Source: Hemerocallis citrina (taxonomy: Eukaryota > Streptophyta > Magnoliopsida > Asparagales > Asphodelaceae). Taken from it: a stretch of DNA of 64,000 nucleotides. Below the pieces are notes generated by a model. It was not told the origin of the DNA, searched no databases, and worked only from the letters and a program-made list of their open reading frames with translations. The stretch spans positions 152,347,368 through 152,411,367 of the forward strand of contig CM030358.1 of assembly GCA_017893485.1 (NCBI GenBank), given 5' to 3'. Below, one piece after another: positions 34,781-46,758 of this stretch. Each line of letters starts with the position of its first letter. The first letter of the stretch is position 1. The translations under genes and the position numbers were made by a program.

Positions 34781-36966
34781 GTGATGTGAGGTTCCTTAAT
34801 ATGTGCTGGATTTAAATTAATTTTTCCAGAATTTAATATTTATTTTTGAATGGACTATTCTTAAAGATAAGAAGGTATAACTTTCAGATTTTGGATAAAA
34901 GATAGTTTTTCAGAATTTGTTGAATATAAACCCTTTAATTTCATTTTCTTGAGTCCATTTTTTTATGGTCAGTTCCTTGCTTTGTGCTGGATTTAAATTA
35001 ATTTTTACAGAATTTAATATTTATTTTTGAATGCACTGTTCTTAAAGATAAGAAAGTATAACTTTCAGATTTTTTGGATAAAAGATAATTTTCAGAATTT
35101 GTTAAATTTAAACCCTTTAATATAGTTTGTTTGAATCCAGATTTTTATAGTGAGATCCTTGATATGTGCTAGATTTAAATTAATTTTTCCAGAATTTAAT
35201 ATTTATTTTTGAATGGACTGTTCTTAAAGATAAGAAGGTATAACTTTCAGATTTTTGGATAAAAGATAGTTTTCAGAATTTGTTGAATTTAAACCCTTTT
35301 GTTTAATTTGTTTGAGTCCAGATTTTTATGGTGAGTTCATTGATATGTTCTGGATTTAAGTTAATTTTTCCAGAATTTAATATTAATTTTAGATTGTATT
35401 GTTTTGAAGAACGAAATCATATAACTTTCAGATTTTGGTGAAATTCTCGTTTCAATTTTCAATATATTCAAGTAATGGTTTGGGAAAAATAAATCTATAT
35501 TTTTGTAGATGAAATTCTTAATTTTTAAGAGTTATATGCTTCAGTTTTGAAGGATAATTATCTCAGAATTTTAAGAATTATTCTTAGTTTTAAAGAGGGT
35601 AAATTTCAGATTTTGGAAATTATAAAAATTTCAGAATTTGGGGATGAGGTCCCAAATATTTAGGAGATTTGTTTCAATGGAGATCGAATGAATTTATAGT
35701 TGAGTTAATTGAACTTTACGAATGAATGAGAAGTGAGATTCAAAAGGTTGAGTTTAAAGAATTTCCGTAAGTTGAATTTGTTTTCCATATGTGAAAGAAT
35801 ATTTTGTATTATTGAACAAAGTTGGGTTTGATTTCAGATTTAGGATTATGTTGTGGACCCTTGAAAGTTAGTTGGGAATTTTTGTGTTGTAAGCACTAGA
35901 GGTTGAGTGAGACCCTAGCATGTCGGCAAATGAAAATTTGTGAAATTTGGTGAGTGGAACTTTTTTTTATTGATTTAGTAGAGTTAAGTCTGGTAGGTTA
36001 CACCAACCCTCGGGGAAACTGTGATTTATTTAATTGAATATAATAAACATAAGGACAAGCACTAGTGGAGATGTGATAGATCTTGGGAAACGTAAGTAGG
36101 GGGCTTTGTATAGTGGACGGATGGGATCCGGGACTATAGTCGTAGTTAGGCGGTTTGATTCCGAAGGCTGCGATTATCATTGCCATCTCCCGTGTTCGCA
36201 TGTCGAGGGTCTTTTACAGTTGGACGGTTTTATTCTGAAGGCTAAGATCTATTCGTGGAATTTCGGACATGGAATGTTCAGGGCGACGCTTACATGATGC
36301 TGGCACGTTGAGGGTGCTAGTCTGGCGGGTAGATACCTGGATGTAGGCCTGGATCTTGTTTCTATCACCGTAGTAGGTTAGTTGCATAACGAGGGATTGA
36401 ACCCTATAAAGTGAAGAACGATAAGGGCTTGCACCAGACCTATGGAGAATGAGATGCATAGAATCTGACAAGTATGCATTAGAAATTATCTTGTGCATTG
36501 TGTTTTCTTGAACACTTTTTAATGCATTTATCTTTTATTTCTTTTTTACACACACGTACTTACTATAGTTTCACTTGTTGTTTTTTGAATCTTTTATCGT
36601 TATTTTATTTCATGTTATGTGGCAAGCTTGTGATTGTGAGATTTTGGAAGGTTGCTTTTACTATAGTATTGCGTCTGTTTCCTTCAACTGGTGTCCCCAC
36701 TCTTTAGTTATTTTGCAGGATTTGCAAGTGATTTGCCCAAGCAAAGGAGGAGTTTGGATTTGAGATAATTAAAGTTTTAAGTTTTGAGTTGTGTTGTAAT
36801 AAATGTAATTAATTTTTCGCTGTGCAAATGTAAGAAAGAATTGTTTTAATAAAAAGTATTAATTTTTTCCCTGTATTTGATACTGTGTTTGGATTACAAT
36901 GAAGTTAATTCTAGATTTTGTGCCATTTATTTCTAATTTTATTTATTGAAAATTCAGGGCGCTACA
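34781..36966 (+). repeat. A 5' LTR, segment 3 (to U5 end)
   Basis: It resumes the A LTR beyond the LINE with 181-bp repeats, then about 600 bp of AT-rich sequence. A module at 36000-36490 follows whose reverse complement occurs in solo LTRs G and C. It ends TTCAGGGCGCTACA. The small ORFs here show no coding character. Confidence 0.82.
34792..35400 (+). repeat. 181-bp tandem repeats in A 5' LTR
   Basis: Units start at TTCCTTRATATGTGCTGG-like sequence at 34792, 34973, 35155 and 35336. Each contains ATAAGAAGGTATAACTTTCAG and TTTGAGTCCAG. The homologous array in the 3' LTR is at 42154-42698. Confidence 0.85.
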
Positions 36967-36970
36967 GAGT

Positions 36971-36981
36971 TGGTATCAGAG
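36971..36981 (+). other. Primer-binding site of A
   Basis: TGGTATCAGAG lies four bases after the LTR end and is complementary to plant initiator-Met tRNA. Confidence 0.8.
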
Positions 36982-37022
36982 TCTGCTTCAATTAGTAATG
37001 TAAACATGGTATAGGAAATGAA

Positions 37023-37129
37023 CCTAGGTGGACACTAGAGCGTGAGTACCTAGGTGGACATTAGAAGTGTGAGTACCTAGGTGGACATTAGAGGTGTGTG
37101 TACCTAGATGGACATTAGATGTGTGAGTT
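37023..37129 (+). repeat. 27-bp tandem repeat next to the A primer-binding site
   Basis: Four copies of CCTAGGTGGACATTAGARGT plus GTGAGTA start at 37023, 37049, 37076 and 37103, about 45 bp past the PBS, where packaging signals usually lie. A role is not shown. Confidence 0.8.
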
Positions 37130-38980
37130 AGTTGTTTCTATCATGAATGCTTGTAATGAAATTTGAATTATTTGTATGTCTAGATGCGAATAAAAATTTC
37201 TTCACCGTAATTGGGTTGATTGTTTTCGCGTAATGATTTGTTTTCTCTTGTTGTTATAATTACTTTTAATTATTTATTATTATTATTGACATTTAATTGA
37301 GATAATTTTATTAATTAGTTATTGACTTATCTATTTTAGTACAAATCTAATTATAATTTTTTTAATTTTAAAGAATGTTTTCCTAGTTCTAGTCTATTGT
37401 TCTATAGGTTTTGTGTTTCATAGAAACAAATTTTATTATTGAAGTTTGGAATGTGGCAATTCTAGCATTTTCTCTTCTGTTGGTGTTTGCAGTTTATAGT
37501 TTGAATAACGTAATGTTTGATTTTTGTTTGTCACTTTTGTGTGACGGACATTAGAATAATTACAGTATAATAAACAATCTTTACTTAAATTTTGTTTTCT
37601 TTTGGTTATTGATTTGAATATATTATGTTTCTGTATATAGCTATTTAGATTAGTTTATAATAGCTTTTTAAAGTTGCACCTAACGATATTTGTTTTAATA
37701 TTATTTTTTAAAAGTTAGTGAGGTGTATACATGTACAACTATATAGTAACACAATCAAAAATTTATAATGGTTTTACTTTATTGAATGGTTTTACCCTTA
37801 AGATTTAAGTTGTATTTGTTTCAAGTTCTTTTTATTTATTTTTCTATTGTTATTGATTTCAGATTTTTATTTTAATATTATTAATATCAGATTTTATTAG
37901 TTTCGGATTTTATTTATTTATTTATGATTAATCTCTGATTTTTGAGTTTCAAGTTTGTTAAATTAGATTTTAATGGCTTCAGAATTTGTATATTAGAGAT
38001 TTCATATTTCAGATTTCTTGTTCAAATTTCTTAAATTTTGGTTTTCGTTTATATATCTTAGAATGTGTATATCCCAGGTTTTTGTTAGTTGTTATTTCGG
38101 ATTTTGTTAATTTCATGATTCATATATTTCATTTTTTTTTTCCAGTCAAATTTGTATGATAGATTGAGCACATGAATATTTTAAATATGGTGGGATATTA
38201 TTCAAATTTTAAGGGATATAATTTCAGCTTTGGAATTCCATAATTTCATATTTTTAATAAGTATAATTTCAGATTTGGGAACATATAATTTCAGATTTTT
38301 AACAAGTTTAAAATTTTTATGATTTTAGATTTTTTTTATGTTTGTCGATTTCAGAATTGAATTATTTTTGATTTTTAGAATGAGAAATGTTCATATTTGA
38401 CCGGTTATTCTTGAAAATTTTAGATGGACTAACCCCTATAACCGAATTAGATTAAATTCAGTTTTAATTGATGAGTTACAGATTTCTTGAATTTATTGAG
38501 TTTCAAGATGACAAATTCCAGATTTGAGTATATAAATATTTCAGTTTTGGTATGATGTGATTTTAGATTTATAATTTCATGATTGGTACAATATAACACC
38601 ATAATTTTGAAGCGTATAAATATAGATTTGAAAAGGGGAAAATTTAGGTTTTTGAGTGAATATAACTTCCTATTTGAAAGCATATAATTTTAGTTTTAAG
38701 TGGTATAAATTTCAGATTTTGAGTTGGTATGTTTCAAATTTAAATGTTAATAAATGTTTATAGATTCACCAAAGTAATATTTGTTCTTAAACTATTCTAA
38801 AATTAAAAGTTTTAATTTAACTAAAAATTAAGTTTCATATATAATTTCTTCTCATATGACATTTCGTTGTATACTATTCTGCTGCATATTTTCAGATAAC
38901 TTGATCTAGTTTACTTGGTTTCACCTTATTTATATTTCTATGCAATATTAGATTTGTTACGTCGGGATTTTATTCTAAAT

Positions 38981-39313
<333 letters not shown>

Positions 39314-40278
39314 TCTGTCTATTTCGCTTGATTCTTTTAATGTACTCTTAAGGTATTGCTTATAACATTAATATTTATTTAATATACTCACTGCTCTTTT
39401 TTTTCCTTTGTGTACGTTTATTATTAGTATTTTTGCTTAGCTAAATTTATTTGTGTTTCTATGTGTCTTGATTGACTATCTTTCCAGATCTATTTTTTAT
39501 CATTTTTAAGTTTGTATTCTTTGTTTTACTTTTATTAGTATTTACTTTTGCCATTATTCATGTTCTTAACTTTTCTTTTTTGGCTTCGTATTTTGTATGA
39601 TTGGCCTTATTATATTTCTTAATATTATGATCTTTTACGATGTTATTTGATCGGTAATCAATTTTTTTTGTTGATCTGTTCATATATCTATTTTGTATTT
39701 TATGTTTTTATACAAATGTTTTAACGACATTTGGAGTGCCTAATATTTTGTTTTACTGACTAAACTTACTCTTATTTGTTATTTTAGACAGTTTTCTTTT
39801 ACTCGTATTCTTGTCTAAGTTTCGTGTTACGTACGTTTGTCTATTTTCATTAATTCATAAATTCATAGTGCATTGTGTTTATAGTGTATTCAAGTTTTAA
39901 GGAAGCTTTTGATTTCTTTGTGTGCTTTAAAGTATTATTGACTAATTTATATTAGTTATGATAATTATGAGGTAGAAATTCGTATGGATTAATTGATTAT
40001 CTAGTTGTTTTCAACAAATTATTGCATAGTTTATATTTTTTTATTACATCTTATATATTTTCTTGGGATTAGTTTTATGCTTTATGGGTTTTTGCTTTTA
40101 CTTGTTGTTCTGTCAGTTTTCATATAAACTTTACTATTCTTATTATACGTTATTTTCTTTAGTTAGCAACTCAATGTAATTAAAAAATAAAGATAGAGTA
40201 TTTTCCTGAACTGTTTGTATACGCTCTGTGTTTTTGTATTCCCTTGGCTAGTAGTAGTTCTGAGGACAGAACTATTCT

Positions 40279-40291
40279 AAGGGGGAAGTGA
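40279..40291 (+). other. Polypurine tract of A
   Basis: AAGGGGGAAGTGA abuts the 3' LTR start. The preceding GAGGACAGAACTATTCT is also found before the B 3' LTR (60560-60576), so A and B share plus-strand priming sequence and are related. Confidence 0.8.
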
Positions 40292-42698
40292 TGTAATGCC
40301 CCAGAATTTTAAATTCTATATTTTCAATTAATAATATTTTTAAAATTAATTTATTTAATTATTTTGAATTTTGTAAAATTGACATCTTCACACGTGTAAA
40401 ACAGGTGCAAATTTCTACTTTTAAAATTATGAATAAATTTTCCTATTTATAATTGACCATATTCTAAATTTTGGGATTTTTCTGAATAAAGAAATTATTT
40501 TTGTAAATACTTTGAAAGAAAGGGTTTTTGTGGAAAGTTGTTTGGAGGTGAAATTTGAACTAAAATTTTATGGAATAAGTTTAGGGCCGGCTATTCAGTA
40601 GAAGGCTCTAATAAATTAGATTTTACCCATATTTGGTTTTAATTGATTTAATGGAATAAATATGTATATATATACAATTTTGGGATCGTTGGGGACTTTA
40701 TTGCAAATATTTTTCTTGCGAAGTAAAAAGTCAAAAAAATTATTTAGAAAATATAATATTTATTAGTGGAAAGTAATTCTAAATTTTCTGGTTTTTTATG
40801 AATAATATATGGCATATTTGCAAATAGTTCAAAGCGAAAGACTTTTTTGTAAAATTTCCACTCAGAGGCAAAATTTTTTAAAATTTATTTCTAGGCAGTA
40901 GTGGAGGCCGGCTAGATTGGAGGAGTTAGGGGGTTAGGTTTTTATTTTGATTTGATTTGATTTAACTAATTAAATTGGAAAGATTTATACATGTAAAAAA
41001 ATATTTTTCTTAAGGGGCTTTTTTGTAAAATCTTCGTATAAACCCTAAGGAGGGATCCTGGCCTATATTAACACCAGTAGCAGCCTCTCTCAACTGGGTA
41101 AACAAATGATTTTCCTCTTCATTATTTTCTTGGAGTTTCGGAGGTTTGGATCTCTCCATTTTCGCAAGGAGGAGAATGAGCTTTTCTTTTCTTATTATTA
41201 TTATTTTCTTTCAATTTATCTTCTTTGAGGTGGGTAATCTTCCAACTCTCTTGATGTGTTTTTTTTTTAATATTTCTCATGAACAATATAGAATCATGCT
41301 AGGATTTAGATTTTGTGAGATTATGATTATTGGCATGAATATGCTGTTTCCTTATGAATTGATTGTAGAGATGGGTTATTTACATAAAGATGGTTTGTTA
41401 ATATGAGAAAAATCAAATCTTGATGGCGTGATGCTCTTATTTTGATTCCCTTTTGAATGATGAATATTTTGGTACATAAATATCATGTTTTATTTGTGGA
41501 AATTGATTTTTATGAACCCATGAATCATTGTGGACGATTAAAGTTGTCATATGTTCTAAATATTCATGTTGATTAAAAATAAGTTACTCTTGAGTTTTAG
41601 AGTATTTTTTCTATGCATCAAAGATCTAAATTTTTATTGTAGAAATAGATGAATTAAACCTATATGTGAATGTGGATGCATAGATCTATATGTATGATTA
41701 AAGAGCATATTAGAATAATTAAAAGATAAAATTTTGATAAATTTAAATAACGTTTTGAGGGAAATAAATCTACGCTTTGAGAGATTAAATTCTCAGTTTT
41801 GAGGAACTATTTATTTTAGTTTTTAGAGACGAAAACTCTAAGTTCTAAAGGGGTATTTTTCAAATTCTAAAAGAGGCAAATTGTCAGATTTTTGGGAAAG
41901 TATGAGTTTATGTTTATTGATGATTTGGGGCTTCTATTTTTGTGCGAATGGATTATATATTTGGCAACAAATTCTATATTTATGGAGTAAATATAAAATA
42001 AAATTTTTCAGAATTTAATATTCACTTTTAAATGTACTGTACATAAGGATAAGAAGGTATAACTTTCAGATTTTGGATAAAATATAGTTTTCGGAATTTG
42101 CTGAATTTAAACCCTTTAAATTAATTTATTTGAGTCCAGATTTTTTTGGTGAGTTCCTTGATACGTACTGGATTTAAATTAATTTTCCCAGAATTTAATG
42201 TTTATTTTTGAATGAACTTTTCTTAAAGATAAGAAGGTATAACATCCACATTTTGGATAAAAGATAGTTTTCGGAATTTGTTGAATTGAAACTCTTTATT
42301 TTAATTTTTTTGACTCTAGATTTTATGGTGAGTTCCTTGATATGTGCTTGATTTAAATTAATTTTTCCAGAAATTAATATTTTTTTTTGAATGAACTTTT
42401 CTTAAAGATAAGAAGGTATAACTTTCAGATTTTTGGATAAAAGATAGTTTTCAAAATTTGTTTAATTTAAACCCTTCTTTTTAATTTGTTTGAGTCCAAG
42501 TTTTTATGGTGAGTTCCTTGATATGTGCTGGATTTAAATTAATTTTTTCAGAGTTTAATTTTTATTTTTGAATGGACTATTCATAAAGATAAGAAGGTAT
42601 AACTTTCAGGTTTTTGGATAAAAGATAGTTTTCAGAATTTGTTGAATTTAAACTCTTTAATTTAGTTTGTTTGAGTCCAGATTTTTATGGTGGGTTCC
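40292..42698 (+). repeat. A 3' LTR, left part (cut by element B)
   Basis: It matches 960-2037 and 10656-11225, showing the uninterrupted sites for G and the LINE. It carries the TATA box at 41037. It continues into 181-bp repeats and stops at GTTCC (42694-42698), the expected TSD of B. The remaining U5 part must lie outside the window. Confidence 0.88.
42154..42698 (+). repeat. 181-bp tandem repeats in A 3' LTR
   Basis: Units start at 42154, 42333, 42514 and 42695 (spacing 179-181). Element B entered 4 bp into the fourth of these. A partial earlier unit covers about 41995-42153. Confidence 0.85.
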
Positions 42699-43178
42699 TG
42701 TAATACCCCGCAAAATAGCATGTGGCTATTTTTACATAGTAAACCGTGCACGTCTGTGTATTGCACACGATTACATATTTTTCTAACAATTATCAGTTTT
42801 AATTGAGAGATTTCAGACATATGAGTTGTTCTGAACCTGATGACGTAAACTCGGAATATCTTCTCGACTAAATTGTGGTTTTGTCCCGATTATTTTTAAC
42901 CGGACAAATTTTCAGGAGGAAAATATAATTTTTATAAAACATGTATTTTTATGGATTTTAATTTATATATATTGGTTATTTTCAATTAATCTAGTGCTAG
43001 AATTGAATATGGGTTGTATTTGTGCACTAGGGTTAGAATCGGAGTATGGTGACCTAGGGTTCCTTGACCTAACTTAGGGTTAGGAACCCTAGCATCATGA
43101 TGATCATGTCTTGATCTTGATGAAGATCCAATGGTGGAAATATTTAACAATGTGTGGTTGACTATGAGGATGAAAAGT

Positions 43179-43221
43179 TTCCAAGGAAATTTTCAAGAAA
43201 CTTCCAAGAAACTTCTAGGAA
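43179..43221 (+). promoter_or_regulatory. Heat-shock-element-like cluster in B 5' LTR
   Basis: TTC AA GAA AC TTC at 43192-43204 is a perfect three-unit heat shock element (alternating TTC/GAA at 5-bp spacing). GAA AC TTC follows at 43208-43215, and imperfect units flank both. It lies about 130-170 bp upstream of the TATA-like box. The 3' LTR copy (61081-61112) keeps two GAAACTTC dimers but has lost the perfect trimer. Confidence 0.5.
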
Positions 43222-43346
43222 ATTTGTGTTGTCTTCATCTCATCCATCCATCCATCCACACTCACTCCACTCCACCCCAATCTCCACTCTCCACCTCCAT
43301 CAAGAAATTCCGGCCCATTCCACCCCAAAACCCCTAGCCTCCATTC

Positions 43347-43354
43347 AATAAATA
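43347..43354 (+). promoter_or_regulatory. TATA-like box of B 5' LTR
   Basis: AATAAATA followed by a C run and a CT-rich leader. The same sequence is in the 3' LTR near 61235. About 650 bp from the LTR start. Confidence 0.45.
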
Positions 43355-46026
43355 CCCCCCCACTCTTCACTTCTCATTCTCTTTATCTTCTTGTTTTATT
43401 TGTTTCAAAAAGAAAAAGAAAATGGGGAGCCTTTGAGAAGTAAGAGGGAGATTAAAGGAGTAATTTTTAGTAAGTGTAGTAGAGAAGAGAAAGAGTTGTG
43501 GAGCTCTACAAAAAGCAAGGAGCAAAGGGAGGAGAGCAAGCAAGCTACAAGAAGTTCTCTTGCAAAATCTACATGTGGGTGATCTCTTAAACTCTAAACT
43601 TGGTATTTATTTTTTTGGTGTGAAATGGATGTGTATTAGTGGTAGCTATAATGTTGTTACCATGTATGAGCATGTGACGTGGTAGGGAAACATAGTTGTA
43701 TGGTAAGAACAACTTTTTCTTAAAGCTTGTTAAGAAGCATGGTTGTGAGGGTATGTTTGAGAATTTCTTGCTTCCAAATAGCTCGGAATTATGAGCTCAA
43801 ATTTTGGGAAATTATTCTTCTATGTATATAGAGTATCCATGATTTTTTTCGTAATTTTTGGATTCAATTTAGTAGCCTAAACACTGAGCCAAAGTCAGGA
43901 CAGAGAGCAGCCAGAGGTGCTGCTGCTATGCAGAAATTGGCTGTCTTTCCGACCTTGTAACTCAGTGTAGGCTAGGTTTTTTGAGTTGAATGTTTTTGTG
44001 GACACTCAGGTATGTGTCTACAACTATAGTCTAAAATTTCATAATTTTTCGAGGTCTTTTGATACCTCAAAAAAATTGTATAGTATGACTGGTCTGGATA
44101 GTTGTAGCTGAAGCTGATTGCTTTTGGGCTGAAGTTTAAAGGGACATAATTCCTTGGGTGTTCATGATATTGCTATGAAATTTTGGGAGTAACTTTTGGT
44201 ATGAGTGTATTTAGGGATTCTAAAATTTTAGAATTTTTAGAGGTCATTTGATGAAGGTTCAAGAATAAACCATACACAGTGGCAAAAATCCTGCTGAAAG
44301 AGCAGCTAAAAATTATGCAATGTTTGAGGAGTCACAGTTCATTGCGTGATGTGAATCTGAATGTAAATTTTGGACACAATGAAATGGTATATGTGTGGAT
44401 TAAGAATCTCAAATTTCATGAGAATTTAACTTAATTTTGATTTATTATTGAATTTCAAAATGGGCTATGTTCAGCCTAGTACAAGTTGACTAGTCGGTGA
44501 AGATGGATAATCCTGGACTTATTTATTAAGAATTTGGATGACTTGCCAATTAAAGATTTGTAATAGGGAGTCATAGATTTCTAACCCATCTGGAATTTTG
44601 AAATTCCAGTTTGTAGATTGAGAGTTATGATTTTCTAAAGATGGAACAGATTCGGTCTTAGTCAAGGCAGTACTCGCTAGAAAGACCAAATCTGCCATGT
44701 TTGTGCACCAGATGGTTTTTGGTATTTGGAGGGTTTAAATGATTGAATATGAAGAGGTGTTCAACTAGGAAGTTGAAGTAGACACTCCCACCTTTTCGTA
44801 CGACCCGGAATCGAGTAATTCCGATGAGTGAGCAAACTTTTATGATATTGGAAGGGTGCAGCGAGTGCAAGAAGGAACATACTGCTAAGATTATATGAGG
44901 GTTGTTGGGTGCCAAGATGATTGAATTTGAGGAAATGGTCAACTGGAGAGTTGTAGACTGGGGTCTTATCTTTCCAGAATGAGGGATATTAAGCATTTCT
45001 GAGTTTGGTGCTGGGAGTTATGGACGTTATAAGTTTAGCAACCTGTTGTTTAAATTGACTTCAAGCTTAAGTTAACCCGGGAACTTGAGTTCCTTAAGGA
45101 GTTTGAGGGAGTCGTTAACTGGGGGATGGCAGTGGATCTCCCTACCCTTCTAGAAAGTCTGATTATGTTGGACTCCGATGAGCGTGGCTTAGGTCACAGC
45201 TACTGCTATTTCTTGAACAATTGGGTTGGATGATTGATGAGGAACCCTCTGCATACCGCAGTATGGTGATCATGAGCTATCATGTTTTTAAATATATTTT
45301 AGCATTTTATTTGAACTTAGACAAGTTCATGTGTTTAGTACTCATGGTGAACATGAGTGAGTTGGGATATAGCTCTGGTTGGTTGTGTTTAGTGTCTCGA
45401 TACGTGAGTCTGTCAATGGTCAAGAATTGATGGTTATGTTTGTGCTTACCTTCATTTGAATTATATTGTATCCTTGGGGCGCCGTTGGACTACTTGCTGA
45501 GAGTCACGGGCTGGGTTTATTTGGTCGCTGACCTGTGAAGGTATTAGGAATCAGTGGATGTGAATCTCGTGATGATTGTTGTTTTGACAGACCGGACAAG
45601 CTCGACATTGTTGATCGATACCCAGTGTGATTTGGGTAACAACTTGTTTTCAGTAAACTGCATTAACTAGGTTTTCCTTTATTGTTTCTCTCAAAGATCG
45701 AATTGGTGTTAGGGGTGATTCCCTATAATCCAACTCGTTCTGAGAGTTAGCACTAGATAGTGATACTATGGGGTTGTCTCTTCCTGTCATTAGGGATACG
45801 TGTTGCTGTGCGTATCTTGCACTGTTGATTCCTGAAGTACCATGGTAAGAATAAGATGTCGATTTCCTGGCGGATAGGGGGTTTTAGACCCTCGATACCA
45901 TCATGTTCGATGTTGGTGAACACGAACGGATCATAATGGATCTTCTGGGCAATGGATATGCTGCGGGTATATCTACAAGTTCGTCACAACTTTTGAGAAG
46001 GGTCCGATGCAACAATTATTGGTAAC

Positions 46027-46686
46027 TGATATGGCTAAAAATAGGATTAAATCGGGACCGTTCACATCGGACTCGAATCTTAAAGCTCAGGGGTAAAACG
46101 GTAATTTCACATGCAAATGGGTCCGAAGCGGGTACTGGGTCTCCTTCTCACAGATCCAATAACCCGCAAACGGATCCACCTCAGCTGGGTACGGGTTTCA
46201 ACCCGCTACCAACCCGATCCGACAAGATACAATCAAGGTCCCTGATTAGATCTAAATCAACGGCCATGATTCACAGCTATCTTTTCACTGGGGATTAGGG
46301 ATTAAATTCCTTAACTGATTATAGGGGATATACCTTATCAGATTACATGCCTTATCTGATTACGGGGAATATTCCTTATCTAATCACGGGGATTACATTC
46401 CTAAAACCAGTCCCTAAGACGCCTATAAATACCCCTCACCCATCTCCATTAAGAGGTAATCAATCTTTTTCTAGTTAAACGCTCTTTCATAATCATTTCT
46501 GGATTACTGACTTGAGCGTCGGAGGGTGCGTCGCCGGGATCAACCCCGGTGTCTCGCACTTCCTTGCAGGTGAACGGCGGGAGTCAACGGTCAAGCTCCG
46601 ACGAACAGGTTAGGCGTTTGCTATTCAGGTTTTCCACGAACTCACAAATTCATCTGTTTGCCCCCACACCGAAATTAGCGGCAACA
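46027..46686 (+). repeat. E 5' LTR, 660 bp
   Basis: It begins TGATATGG and ends GCGGCAACA. It has short GATTACGGGGAATATTCC-like repeats in U3, a TATA box, and in R/U5 the ACTTGAGCGTCGGAGGG block that I recognise from plant Tat-lineage LTRs. Inverted copies CGTCGGAG and CTCCGACG (about 46517 and 46595) could fold the leader. Confidence 0.95.
46424..46430 (+). promoter_or_regulatory. TATA box of E 5' LTR
   Basis: TATAAATACCCC occurs 397 bp into the LTR, and identically at 54351 in the 3' LTR. Spacing and context are those of a plant LTR promoter. Confidence 0.65.
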
Positions 46687-46689
46687 GAT

Positions 46690-46705
46690 TGGCGCCGTCT
46701 GTGGG
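46690..46705 (+). other. Primer-binding site of E
   Basis: TGGCGCCGTCTGTGGG follows the LTR after three bases. This PBS class is common in plant Tat/Ogre-type gypsy elements and differs from the initiator-Met site used by A, B and D. Confidence 0.75.
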
Positions 46706-46758
46706 AAACATACGAATAGCAGCCCCTCCTCTTTCCGTCGACTAGATCTTCTCCAGCC

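Larger units (their letters stand above)
42699..46026 (+). repeat. B 5' LTR, segment 1
   Basis: It starts TGTAATACCCC and is colinear with 60590-63850. It ends at GTAAC (46022-46026), the left TSD copy of element E. ORFs at 43131-43582 and 44658-44996 are shifted or broken in the other LTR and show no domain. Confidence 0.9.
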
